Program-made: the position numbers and the translations under genes
Assembly: GCA_964364855.1 (NCBI GenBank)
Contig: CAYINU010000098.1
Span: forward strand, 1 to 5,090
Source of the DNA: CAYINU01 sp964364855
GTDB lineage: Bacteria; Margulisbacteria; Marinamargulisbacteria; CAYINU01
Reading direction: 5' to 3'
Length of the DNA: 5,090 nucleotides
Notes under the pieces: model-generated
What the model saw: the letters and a program-made list of their open reading frames with translations, nothing else
The model's database searches: none
What the model was told of the DNA's origin: nothing
Shown: one piece after another, positions 1 to 5,090 of the stretch
Numbering within the stretch: the stretch's first letter is position 1
Layout: each line of letters begins with the position of its first letter

Positions 1-863
1 ACGCTTCTGGTCGGCAAGATAATGGTTTTGTATGGCCTATCCCAGGTTTTGACAAACCGAACGGTCTTGGCATATTCCCCGGCTGCACATGTAAATACGA
101 GAGGTAGCCCCGCCAAAACCGAGCTGCGTTGATCGAGGCGATTAAGGTCTTGTGGGGTAAGGTCTTTTTTGATGCGTCCCGTTCCGGTATGCACGACGAC
201 AAACCCCGATTCCAGTTCCCGGCTCTGTAACCAGCGTTTGACAGCGATAATGGCATCGGAGGGAATCGATAAGTGAGCCTCTGACAGGGGATCGGCAAGC
301 GAAATCGGGGGGTGTAGAAGGGTTAGGATGGCCGCATCTCGAGCCAGGAAATTCAGAGTAGGGTCCGGTGCCAAGCAACGGTCATACCAAAACCCACCCC
401 CGCCATCTGAAAATCCGAGAAGATATTCCGCGCCAAGACACTTGCAAAACAGCGCGCACCTCAGATCGCCGCGCATCTCCAAAACCAGGTTGTACCGCTG
501 TCGCCTCAGCCGCAACCCCGTTCGCAAAAGCCGCCACCATGAGACTTTTTTCTCACGACCACGGGGTGCCTCGAAAGGATTCATGGTCCAAATGGTATGA
601 CCATGCGGTACAAGCAACATGAGTTCTTTGGCCGTGGGTCTGACCAACACATCTAACCTGGCTTTGGGGTAGCGTTTGGCCAGTTGGGCCAGGACCGGGG
701 TTAAGGCCAGAGCATCACCCAGATGAGTGAGCTTAACCAATAAAATCCGTTCAACTACGGCGGGAAAAGGGCGGGGTTTTCGCCATCGGGTCAGTGTGTA
801 ACCGATCCTATCGATAGTACTCACCCAGGCCTTTAAACGGGGGTTTACGAACCGGTAAGTCAT
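1..863 (-). CDS. Glycosyltransferase family 9 (heptosyltransferase-like), 3' end cut by window edge
   Basis: An open frame of 287 codons runs from the ATG at 863 to the left edge without a stop, so the C-terminus is missing. After a basic 39-residue lead comes the GT9 N-terminal signature RILLVKLTHLGDALALTP (residues 39-56), with the Gly-Asp pair (G49, D50) seen in ADP-heptose:LPS heptosyltransferases. It is followed by a Rossmann-like stretch with YPKARLDVLVRP (65-76) and by LVLEMRGDLR (126-135), the family's 'D-x-R-G-D' region. A later VVVHTGTGR segment matches the start of the nucleotide-sugar domain, but the usual KRW motif after it reads IKKDLTP. Known role of the family: transfer of heptose or a related sugar to a lipid-anchored glycan at the cytoplasmic face of the inner membrane. 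The acceptor cannot be told here. The ATG lies 1 base after the stop of the upstream znuA-like gene but has no clear Shine-Dalgarno. A GTG at 824 (codon 14), preceded by AAAGG, is an alternative start. Confidence 0.88.
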   Translation of the reverse strand, partial: MTYRFVNPRLKAWVSTIDRIGYTLTRWRKPRPFPAVVERILLVKLTHLGDALALTPVLAQLAKRYPKARLDVLVRPTAKELMLLVPHGHTIWTMNPFEAPRGREKKVSWWRLLRTGLRLRRQRYNLVLEMRGDLRCALFCKCLGAEYLLGFSDGGGGFWYDRCLAPDPTLNFLARDAAILTLLHPPISLADPLSEAHLSIPSDAIIAVKRWLQSRELESGFVVVHTGTGRIKKDLTPQDLNRLDQRSSVLAGLPLVFTCAAGEYAKTVRFVKTWDRPYKTIILPTRS

Positions 864-864
864 G

Positions 865-1686
865 CTAGCGCATCGACTGAGCCAATTGACCGGCCATTTT
901 TTGCATATTCTCGATGTAGCGTGGTGAAAACGGATCCACCCAAACCAGCTGGGTAACATGCATGGACTGTGCGAAATGGCGGGCGGTGATTTCGTTAAAG
1001 GCCTTTTGTGCAAAAAAGGTGCGAATCCCCAGGCGCTGGGTCTGATTGAGGAGATCCCGTAAGTGAGCAGATGTGGGTTCCTTGCCCTCTTTTTCGATGG
1101 CTAGTTGCGTCAGGCCGTAGCGTTTGGCGAAGATGTCCAACACAGGATGGTCGATGATAAACGTGCGTTGGGTTTTGTTCCTGAATGTCTGGATAATATC
1201 CTGGTCCAGTTGGTGAAGCCTGGCGATGTAGCGGTCCGCGTTGGAGCGGTATTGCTTGGCATGATCCGGGCAGAGCTTGGCAAGGCCGGTATAAATCAAA
1301 TTGACTTGCGAAACCATCGCAATAGGTGACATCCATACGTGGTGGTCGTAGCCCTCTCCACTATAATTACCGTAGGACGGCCGGTAAACGCGAATATCGC
1401 GATTGAATTTGGCAATGCGATCCAAGTTTGCGGCTTCGAAAGGCACATCCCCGATGGCGAAATAGGCCTGGGCCCGGGATAAGGCCTTGATGGTAGGCCA
1501 GTCCATTTCGAATGTCTCGGGGTTGGAGCCGGGCGGGACTGCCACCGTGACGGTGACGTCTGAGCCACCCACTGCGTTGACGAACTCCACCTGAGGCGCG
1601 ATGGTAACGGCCACGCGCAGGTCACACGCGGTCGCCGCGGTTGCGAAGAATAAGAGGAGAAAAATTGCTCTAATTGACGCTCGCAT
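865..1686 (-). CDS. znuA: Periplasmic zinc/manganese-type ABC transporter substrate-binding protein (ZnuA-like)
   Basis: This 273-residue protein belongs to the cluster A-I (ZnuA/TroA/PsaA) binding proteins, which capture a divalent metal in the periplasm and hand it to the ABC permease. Residues 1-20 form a signal peptide: basic start, hydrophobic FLLLFFATAA, then ATA before Cys21. Cleavage by signal peptidase I is likely; a lipoprotein is possible, but Ala at -3 makes the lipobox weak. Ligand regions seen: PPGSNPETFE (51-60), where most relatives have His at the Glu57 position; DHHVWMSP (114-121, ligand His116); IDHPVLDIFAKRYGL (178-192, ligand His180); and VDPFSP (250-255, ligand Asp251). 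The His-rich loop of many ZnuA proteins is absent. The start is supported by AGGA seven bases upstream. The gene is divergent from znuC, 22 bp away, and is followed after 1 base by the glycosyltransferase. Zinc is the likeliest substrate, but the changed ligand leaves manganese or another metal open. Confidence 0.9.
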   Translation of the reverse strand: MRASIRAIFLLLFFATAATACDLRVAVTIAPQVEFVNAVGGSDVTVTVAVPPGSNPETFEMDWPTIKALSRAQAYFAIGDVPFEAANLDRIAKFNRDIRVYRPSYGNYSGEGYDHHVWMSPIAMVSQVNLIYTGLAKLCPDHAKQYRSNADRYIARLHQLDQDIIQTFRNKTQRTFIIDHPVLDIFAKRYGLTQLAIEKEGKEPTSAHLRDLLNQTQRLGIRTFFAQKAFNEITARHFAQSMHVTQLVWVDPFSPRYIENMQKMAGQLAQSMR

Positions 1687-1702
1687 AGCGGAATCCTATT
1701 CT
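1674..1702 (+). promoter_or_regulatory. Candidate sigma70-type promoter for znuC-znuB-DUF89 operon
   Basis: TTGACG at 1674-1679 (5 of 6 to the -35 consensus) is followed after exactly 17 bp by TATTCT at 1697-1702 (4 of 6 to the -10 consensus). The -35 box lies inside the first codons of the divergent znuA-like gene. A start of transcription about seven bases after the -10 would fall at about 1709, the A of the znuC ATG, giving a leaderless or nearly leaderless message. That fits the lack of a Shine-Dalgarno before znuC. The call rests on sequence match only. Confidence 0.45.
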
Positions 1703-1708
1703 ACGGGT
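1687..1708. promoter_or_regulatory. Divergent znuA/znuC intergenic region with small palindrome
   Basis: Only 22 bp separate the two start codons, so promoter elements for both directions must extend into coding sequence. The gap contains the perfect inverted repeat GAAT-CCT-ATTC (1691-1701). This overlaps the plus-strand -10 (TATTCT, 1697-1702) and a minus-strand TAGAAT (1703-1698), which is 5 of 6 to a -10 box. A metal-responsive repressor such as Zur or MntR bound here could control both directions, but the palindrome is short and does not match the Zur box known from enterics. Confidence 0.35.
1694..1697 (-). promoter_or_regulatory. Ribosome binding site of znuA-like gene
   Basis: On the minus strand AGGA lies seven bases before the ATG at 1686. 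This supports that start. It sits inside the 22-bp divergent gap and overlaps the candidate -10 region of the opposite gene. Confidence 0.55.
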
Positions 1709-2464
1709 ATGACTAGTACAGCGGTGGTATCCGTCGAAAATGTGTCTTTTTGCTACGGATCTCAGCCTATTTTAGACCAAGTCAGTCTATCTGTAGACCC
1801 CCACGACTTTATTGCTGTTATCGGTCCCAATGGCGGTGGAAAATCCACTCTCCTCAAACTCATTATGGGGTTACTTGACCCACAAAGCGGACAGGTTACG
1901 GTATTTGGCCAATCCCCCAAAGCGGTCCGACACAAGATCGGCTACCTATCGCAGCACCAACTGGTGGATCTCCAATTTCCTATTGATGTCATGGAGGTCG
2001 TACTGATGAGCCGCCTGATTAACGGCGTGTTTCGCCGTTATTCGAAAACGGACCGAGAGGCTGCCCTGATGTGGCTGGATCGCCTAGGGATTTCCCACCT
2101 GAAGCGCCGCCGCATCAATGAACTTTCCGGCGGGGAACGCCAACGTGTTTTTTTGGCAAGAGCTTTGATGAATGAGCCGGAATTGCTCCTGCTCGATGAG
2201 CCGGATGCCGGGGTGGACCGTGCCGCGCAGACTGCCTTTTTCGAATTGCTGAAAACGCTTAACGAAAACATGGCAATTATCTTGGTGTCTCACGATTTGT
2301 CGGCCGTTTCCACCGTCACCAAAACAGTGGCCTGTTTAAACCGAAACCTGGTTTATCACACCACCAAAGAACTGTCTGCCCAAGATCTGGAGAAAACCTA
2401 TTGCTGTGACATCGATTTGATTGCACATGGCGTGCCGCACCGGGTACTTAAACACCATGACTAG
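1709..2464 (+). CDS. znuC: Zinc/manganese-type ABC transporter ATP-binding protein (ZnuC-like)
   Basis: This 251-residue cytoplasmic ATPase powers metal import with the ZnuB-like permease. All nucleotide-binding elements are present in order: A-loop Tyr16 in FCYGSQPIL, Walker A GPNGGGKST (39-47), Q-loop Gln82 in GYLSQ, ABC signature LSGGE (139-143), Walker B LLLLDEP (159-165) with catalytic Glu164, D-loop GVD (168-170), and switch His195 in VSHD. It should be an active ATPase. The C-terminus HGVPHRVLKHHD is rich in histidine, as is often seen in this subfamily. The frame stays open upstream to an ATG at 1601, but that part lies antisense to znuA and looks unlike the family. The ATG at 1709 begins directly at the normal family N-terminus, so it is preferred although no Shine-Dalgarno precedes it. 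The 3' end overlaps znuB by 8 bases. Confidence 0.95.
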   Translation: MTSTAVVSVENVSFCYGSQPILDQVSLSVDPHDFIAVIGPNGGGKSTLLKLIMGLLDPQSGQVTVFGQSPKAVRHKIGYLSQHQLVDLQFPIDVMEVVLMSRLINGVFRRYSKTDREAALMWLDRLGISHLKRRRINELSGGERQRVFLARALMNEPELLLLDEPDAGVDRAAQTAFFELLKTLNENMAIILVSHDLSAVSTVTKTVACLNRNLVYHTTKELSAQDLEKTYCCDIDLIAHGVPHRVLKHHD

Positions 2465-3290
2465 TTTACTGCTGGAGCCCTTTTTTCAAAGATCGCTTTT
2501 GATCGGGGTGCTGGCCTGCATTGCCTGTGGCGTGATGGGGGCCTTTGTGGTCGTGAAGCGTATGACTTATGTTGCGGGCAGTATTTCCCATGCGACTTTT
2601 GGGGGTATCGGTCTTGCGTTTTTCTTGGGCTGGTCACCCACGGTGGGTGCCTTGGTTGTCAGCTTGGCGGCTGCGGTTATTCTGGCCCTGTTTCGTTACT
2701 ACTTTAATCAACGTGAAGACGCACTGGTTAGCGCGCTGTGGGCCGTGGGCATGGCTGTTGGGATTTTGCTGGTCTATTTGAGCAAGGGATACGTGCCGGA
2801 TCTTTTCGGTTACCTGTTTGGCAATATTTTAATCGTGGGTACTTCGGATGTATTGGCCTTGTTTGGGATTTGCGTTGTGGTTTGTGTACTAGTGACTCTC
2901 TTGTTTCGCGCGTTTCAGGCCATTTCATTTGACGAGACTTTTGCCAACGCCATCAATTTGCCTGTTGGCCCTTTGTATGCGCTCCTGCTATGCCTGGTTG
3001 CGGCGACGATTGTGCTTCTGATCCGAGTGGTAGGTGTGATTATGGTCGTAGCGCTACTCACCTTGCCGTCTTCGGCCGCAGCGGTGTGGGCTAATCGGCT
3101 CTCCACGTTGATTGGGATGAGCATTGGATTTGGCCTTTTTGCCGTGATTGTCGGACTATTTTCTTCTTATTTTTTGAACGTGCCGCCAGGTCCTATTATT
3201 ATTTTGTTTGCGTTGGGCGTCTATTTAATGGCCCTACTTTTTAAATCGATCAGGGACAAACGTGCTGCCAAATGCCTTAAGCGCGCTTGA
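2457..3290 (+). CDS. znuB: Zinc/manganese-type ABC transporter permease (ZnuB-like)
   Basis: This 277-residue integral membrane protein of the ABC-3 (ZnuB/TroC/MntB) permease family forms the inner-membrane channel for the imported metal. About eight hydrophobic segments can be seen, at roughly 13-33, 47-59, 61-80, 92-109, 130-152, 170-190, 191-209 and 218-263 (the last probably two helices). Family hallmarks are VVVKRMTYVAGSISHATFGG (31-50), including the conserved SHA, and VGVIMVVALLTLPSSAA (192-208), followed by the NVPPGPIIIL segment (241-250). A Lys/Arg-rich tail ends the protein in the cytoplasm. The chosen ATG at 2457 overlaps the znuC stop (ATGACTAG), typical of translational coupling. 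An upstream in-frame ATG at 2421 would add 12 residues unlike the family. The gene overlaps the following DUF89 gene by 29 bases, so the three genes surely share a transcript. Confidence 0.95.
   Translation: MTSLLLEPFFQRSLLIGVLACIACGVMGAFVVVKRMTYVAGSISHATFGGIGLAFFLGWSPTVGALVVSLAAAVILALFRYYFNQREDALVSALWAVGMAVGILLVYLSKGYVPDLFGYLFGNILIVGTSDVLALFGICVVVCVLVTLLFRAFQAISFDETFANAINLPVGPLYALLLCLVAATIVLLIRVVGVIMVVALLTLPSSAAAVWANRLSTLIGMSIGFGLFAVIVGLFSSYFLNVPPGPIIILFALGVYLMALLFKSIRDKRAAKCLKRA
3252..3256 (+). promoter_or_regulatory. Ribosome binding site setting the GTG start of the DUF89 gene
   Basis: AGGGA lies five bases before GTG at 3262, inside the last codons of znuB. It is the reason for choosing the non-ATG start and shows that the gene is translated separately within the operon. 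Confidence 0.65.
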
Positions 3291-4527
3291 AACCGCCTAC
3301 CAAACGTTTCGTCGTGACGTAACGCGGCGGGTTTCCCACCGAGCAGACTATGCGTGGTTGCTATCGCGTCCGGCTGCCATTGTCACGGATTACCTGCATT
3401 TAGAGGATCTCGGTGAGAAACCCTATCACCAACTCAATGCCCTGTCGGCCCGCTTATCTCCAGCGGTATGGCGGCGTTGGGTGTTTCCCCGGATTCTCAA
3501 TCAGATGTTTGCCATTTTTAGGACCTTGCATCTGGGTCCCCGCGGCGCAGACGAGCCAACTCCGGAATTTTTGCATAGTTTTGTGGAGTGGCTTCGCAAC
3601 GAATTTTTGATTGCCAGCCATGGCATGCACCACGTGACCTTTGCCGAAATGGGGTCTTTTTTATCCGATAGTTTTTTTGATTTTGGGGCCCATTTTGGCT
3701 TTGAACGCGACCGGTACGCCAGCGTAAAAGCCCACCACAACACCATGTCTTTGATGATGGTGAACATGCTACGTCCGGAGCTAAAAGACCACCCTTTAAA
3801 ATGGGAATTGGCCTTGTATTTGGTCACCCGATCCAATTGGATGGATGTGGTCATGCCCGGTTACGAGGCATTTGCTTTGGCCTTCCCCGAGGAAATAAAC
3901 CAGCTGCTGGACGCACCTGCGCGGATTTTGGGTAACTTGCAGGGCGCGCCGCTGGTCCAACTGTCCGCAATCCGTGCCCGTCTCGAGGGGCCAACCCAAA
4001 CCATATTGATCGAATGTGACAATTGCGGAGAAGTGGTATTTGATTTATTTCTGGCCGAGCTCTTACTCGAACAGGGACACACCGTGATTATGGCTGGCAA
4101 AGAAGCGCCGATTGTAAACGATGTCACGGCGACCGAGATCGCCCATTTGGTAAGTCGCTATCCCCAGGGCGTTCTTCGAGAGCCTCTGCAAACCGGACGC
4201 CTGCGTGTTATCGGGACAGGGTCTGCGGGCATCGGCAAGTTGTTGGATCGGGTCTCTACAGAATACCGGCATGCCTATCAACAAGCGGATATTTTGGTGT
4301 TAAAAGGACAAGGGAATTTTCACACGATGCCTTTTGGCGTCCAAACCAAAAAAGGATTTGTTCCCCATCCCTATCAAAAACCCATCATTTCGCTTATGGG
4401 ACTCAAGTCCCCCATCATATTACGCTGTATGCAGTCTCTTTATGCACCACGGCTGCTACCTCCCATGCAGTCTCCGGTGATGATGGTATTTGACCCGCAA
4501 AACCCCGCGACTTTTCCCATAAAATAG
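3262..4527 (+). CDS. DUF89 / ARMT1-like metal-dependent phosphatase family protein
   Basis: This 421-residue soluble protein has the DUF89 (ARMT1-like, Pfam PF01937) fold signature in its C-terminal half: ILIECDNCGEVVFD (248-261, with the Asp253-Asn254 pair and Glu257), APIVNDVTATE (282-292, Asn286-Asp287), a Gly-rich RVIGTGSAGIG (315-325), and ADILVLKGQGNFHT (342-355, Lys348). SNWMDV (191-196) matches the upstream conserved patch of the family. Residues 1-190 look mostly helical and make up the family's cap-like N-terminal part. There is no signal peptide or membrane segment, so it should be cytoplasmic. Studied members are Co/Ni/Mn/Mg-dependent phosphatases acting on sugar phosphates or phosphopantetheine and seen as metabolite damage-control enzymes; the substrate here is unknown. 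The length is nearer to the long eukaryotic-type subfamilies than to the roughly 290-residue prokaryotic ones. The start is GTG with a good Shine-Dalgarno, overlapping znuB by 29 bases. The coupling to a metal importer is notable. Confidence 0.85.
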   Translation: MLPNALSALETAYQTFRRDVTRRVSHRADYAWLLSRPAAIVTDYLHLEDLGEKPYHQLNALSARLSPAVWRRWVFPRILNQMFAIFRTLHLGPRGADEPTPEFLHSFVEWLRNEFLIASHGMHHVTFAEMGSFLSDSFFDFGAHFGFERDRYASVKAHHNTMSLMMVNMLRPELKDHPLKWELALYLVTRSNWMDVVMPGYEAFALAFPEEINQLLDAPARILGNLQGAPLVQLSAIRARLEGPTQTILIECDNCGEVVFDLFLAELLLEQGHTVIMAGKEAPIVNDVTATEIAHLVSRYPQGVLREPLQTGRLRVIGTGSAGIGKLLDRVSTEYRHAYQQADILVLKGQGNFHTMPFGVQTKKGFVPHPYQKPIISLMGLKSPIILRCMQSLYAPRLLPPMQSPVMMVFDPQNPATFPIK

Positions 4528-4530
4528 GGA

Positions 4531-4560
4531 CAAATTTGCCTTTTGTTATCGGTGAATTTG
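4531..4560 (+). other. RNA hairpin just after the DUF89 stop codon
   Basis: Arms 4531-4540 (CAAATTTGCC) and 4551-4560 (GGTGAATTTG) can pair at all ten positions in plus-strand RNA, eight as Watson-Crick pairs and two as G-U wobbles, around a ten-base loop. It begins three bases after the stop. No T-run follows, so it is not a classical intrinsic terminator. It may stabilise or end the znuCB-DUF89 message, or its DNA may act as an operator for the aldolase gene. Confidence 0.45.
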
Positions 4561-4569
4561 TGCTAGGCT
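4542..4569 (+). promoter_or_regulatory. Candidate promoter for the class I aldolase gene
   Basis: TAGGCT at 4564-4569 is preceded by TG-C, making an extended -10 element (TGCTAGGCT). A weak -35 lies at 4542-4548 (TTTGTT with 16-bp spacing, or TTGTTA with 15). Transcription would start near 4576, about 40 bases before the aldolase ATG. The -35 falls in the loop of the hairpin above. The -10 match is modest. Confidence 0.35.
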
Positions 4570-4603
4570 AGGCGCGTTAGTTTGGCTGCGTTTTTATTCC
4601 CCC

Positions 4604-4610
4604 AGGAGGA
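4604..4610 (+). promoter_or_regulatory. Strong ribosome binding site of the aldolase gene
   Basis: AGGAGGA ends six bases before the ATG at 4617. It is a near-perfect Shine-Dalgarno, much stronger than any other in the window, which fits a highly expressed central-metabolism enzyme. Confidence 0.8.
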
Positions 4611-4616
4611 CCTGCG

Positions 4617-5090
4617 ATGTCTTACAAGCAAATCGAAACCTATCTCGGCAAAACGGCCCAGTCTTTGTTAACCCATACATGCAAAACGATTTCCAAAGAC
4701 CTTTTACATGTGCCAGGTCCCGACTGGGTGGATCGGATTTTTTCGCCGTCAGACCGTAATATTCGCGTCTTGCGCAACCTTCAGAACCTGTTTAATGCCG
4801 GCCGTTTAAGTGGCACGGGGTATCTGTCTATTTTGCCTGTAGACCAAGGTATCGAGCATTCTGCAGGTGCTTCATTTGCGCCGAATCCTGCCTATTTTGA
4901 CTCCGAAAATATCGTTAAGCTAGCCATCGAAGGCGGCTGCAGCGGGGTGGCATCCACGTTGGGCGTCCTGGGTAGCGTGGCTCGCAAATACGCACACAAG
5001 ATCCCCTTTATCGTGAAGATCAACCATAACGAGTTTTTGACCTATCCCAACAAATTCGACCAAATTATGTTTTCCTCTATCGACCAGGCC
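4617..5090 (+). CDS. fbaB: Fructose-bisphosphate aldolase class I (DhnA/FbaB type), 3' end cut by window edge
   Basis: The first 158 codons are present; the frame is open to the right edge. The enzyme cleaves fructose 1,6-bisphosphate to dihydroxyacetone phosphate and glyceraldehyde 3-phosphate through a Schiff base, in cytoplasmic glycolysis and gluconeogenesis. Family hallmarks seen are YLSILPVDQGIEHSAGASF (69-87, with the conserved Asp76 and the IEHS segment), NIVKLAIEGGCSGVASTLG (98-116), and FIVKINHNEFLTYPNK (131-146). Full-length relatives of this type have about 350 residues, so a little less than half is visible, and the Schiff-base lysine probably lies beyond the edge. The start is fixed by AGGAGGA six bases upstream. 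The gene follows the DUF89 gene on the same strand after 89 bp and probably has its own promoter. Confidence 0.94.
   Translation, partial: MSYKQIETYLGKTAQSLLTHTCKTISKDLLHVPGPDWVDRIFSPSDRNIRVLRNLQNLFNAGRLSGTGYLSILPVDQGIEHSAGASFAPNPAYFDSENIVKLAIEGGCSGVASTLGVLGSVARKYAHKIPFIVKINHNEFLTYPNKFDQIMFSSIDQA

Noticed and set aside
142..378. Minus-strand open frame of 78 codons
   Set aside because: It overlaps the GT9 gene in another frame of the same strand, has a low-complexity basic/proline-rich product and no family resemblance.
328..622. Two overlapping plus-strand open frames of 84-90 codons
   Set aside because: They lie antisense to the GT9 gene, are rich in Arg, Pro and Ser as expected for a shadow frame, and have no ribosome binding site or recognisable motif.
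1601..1708. Upstream extension of the znuC frame to an ATG at 1601
   Set aside because: The 36 extra residues are basic and unlike the ATPase family, and the segment is antisense to the signal peptide of the znuA-like protein. AGGAG at 1655-1659 has no standard start codon at a suitable distance in frame.
3657..3678. T6 and T7 runs inside the DUF89 gene, possible phase-variation sites
   Set aside because: The reading frame is intact through both and the runs are too short to be convincing slip sites; they encode Phe/Leu-rich normal sequence.
4563..4572. Tandem CTAGG-CTAGG
   Set aside because: Two copies of five bases overlapping the candidate -10 element are too short to count as a repeat feature.
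4572..4595. Possible intrinsic terminator (CGC...GCG followed by T5)
   Set aside because: The stem would be only three base pairs, and it lies directly before the aldolase ribosome binding site, where a terminator would silence the gene.

Overview
The window looks like an ordinary, gene-dense chromosomal segment of a Gram-negative bacterium. A glycosyltransferase family 9 (heptosyltransferase-type) gene points to lipopolysaccharide or a similar envelope glycan. Base composition looks roughly balanced. The gene styles fit a proteobacterium, possibly gammaproteobacterial, but nothing here fixes the genus. I see no insertion sequence, phage gene, CRISPR array, tRNA or rRNA.

Layout from left to right. 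Positions 1-863 (minus) hold most of a GT9 glycosyltransferase whose C-terminus lies beyond the left edge. One base upstream of its start, on the same strand, ends a zinc/manganese-type substrate-binding protein (znuA-like, 865-1686). A 22-bp divergent gap (1687-1708) separates it from a plus-strand operon: znuC-like ATPase (1709-2464), znuB-like permease (2457-3290) and a DUF89/ARMT1-like metal-dependent phosphatase (3262-4527). Each junction in this operon overlaps, by 8 and 29 bases. An 89-bp gap (4528-4616) carries a hairpin, a possible promoter and a strong ribosome binding site. After it comes a class I (DhnA/FbaB-type) fructose-bisphosphate aldolase that runs off the right edge.

Functionally, the three znu-like genes form one complete ABC importer for a divalent metal: periplasmic binding protein, membrane permease and ATPase. 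The binding-protein gene is split from the other two by the divergent gap. The importer is tied on one side to an envelope glycosyltransferase and on the other to a phosphatase of a metal-dependent family that acts on phospho-metabolites.

The points most worth a second look are: the DUF89 gene translationally coupled to a metal permease and sitting beside an aldolase gene; a probable His-to-Glu change at the first metal-ligand position of the binding protein; a well-spaced promoter placing the znuC transcription start at about its ATG, which implies a leaderless mRNA; and a fully paired (with G-U wobbles) hairpin just after the DUF89 stop. I found no clear evidence for a wholly new multi-gene system.
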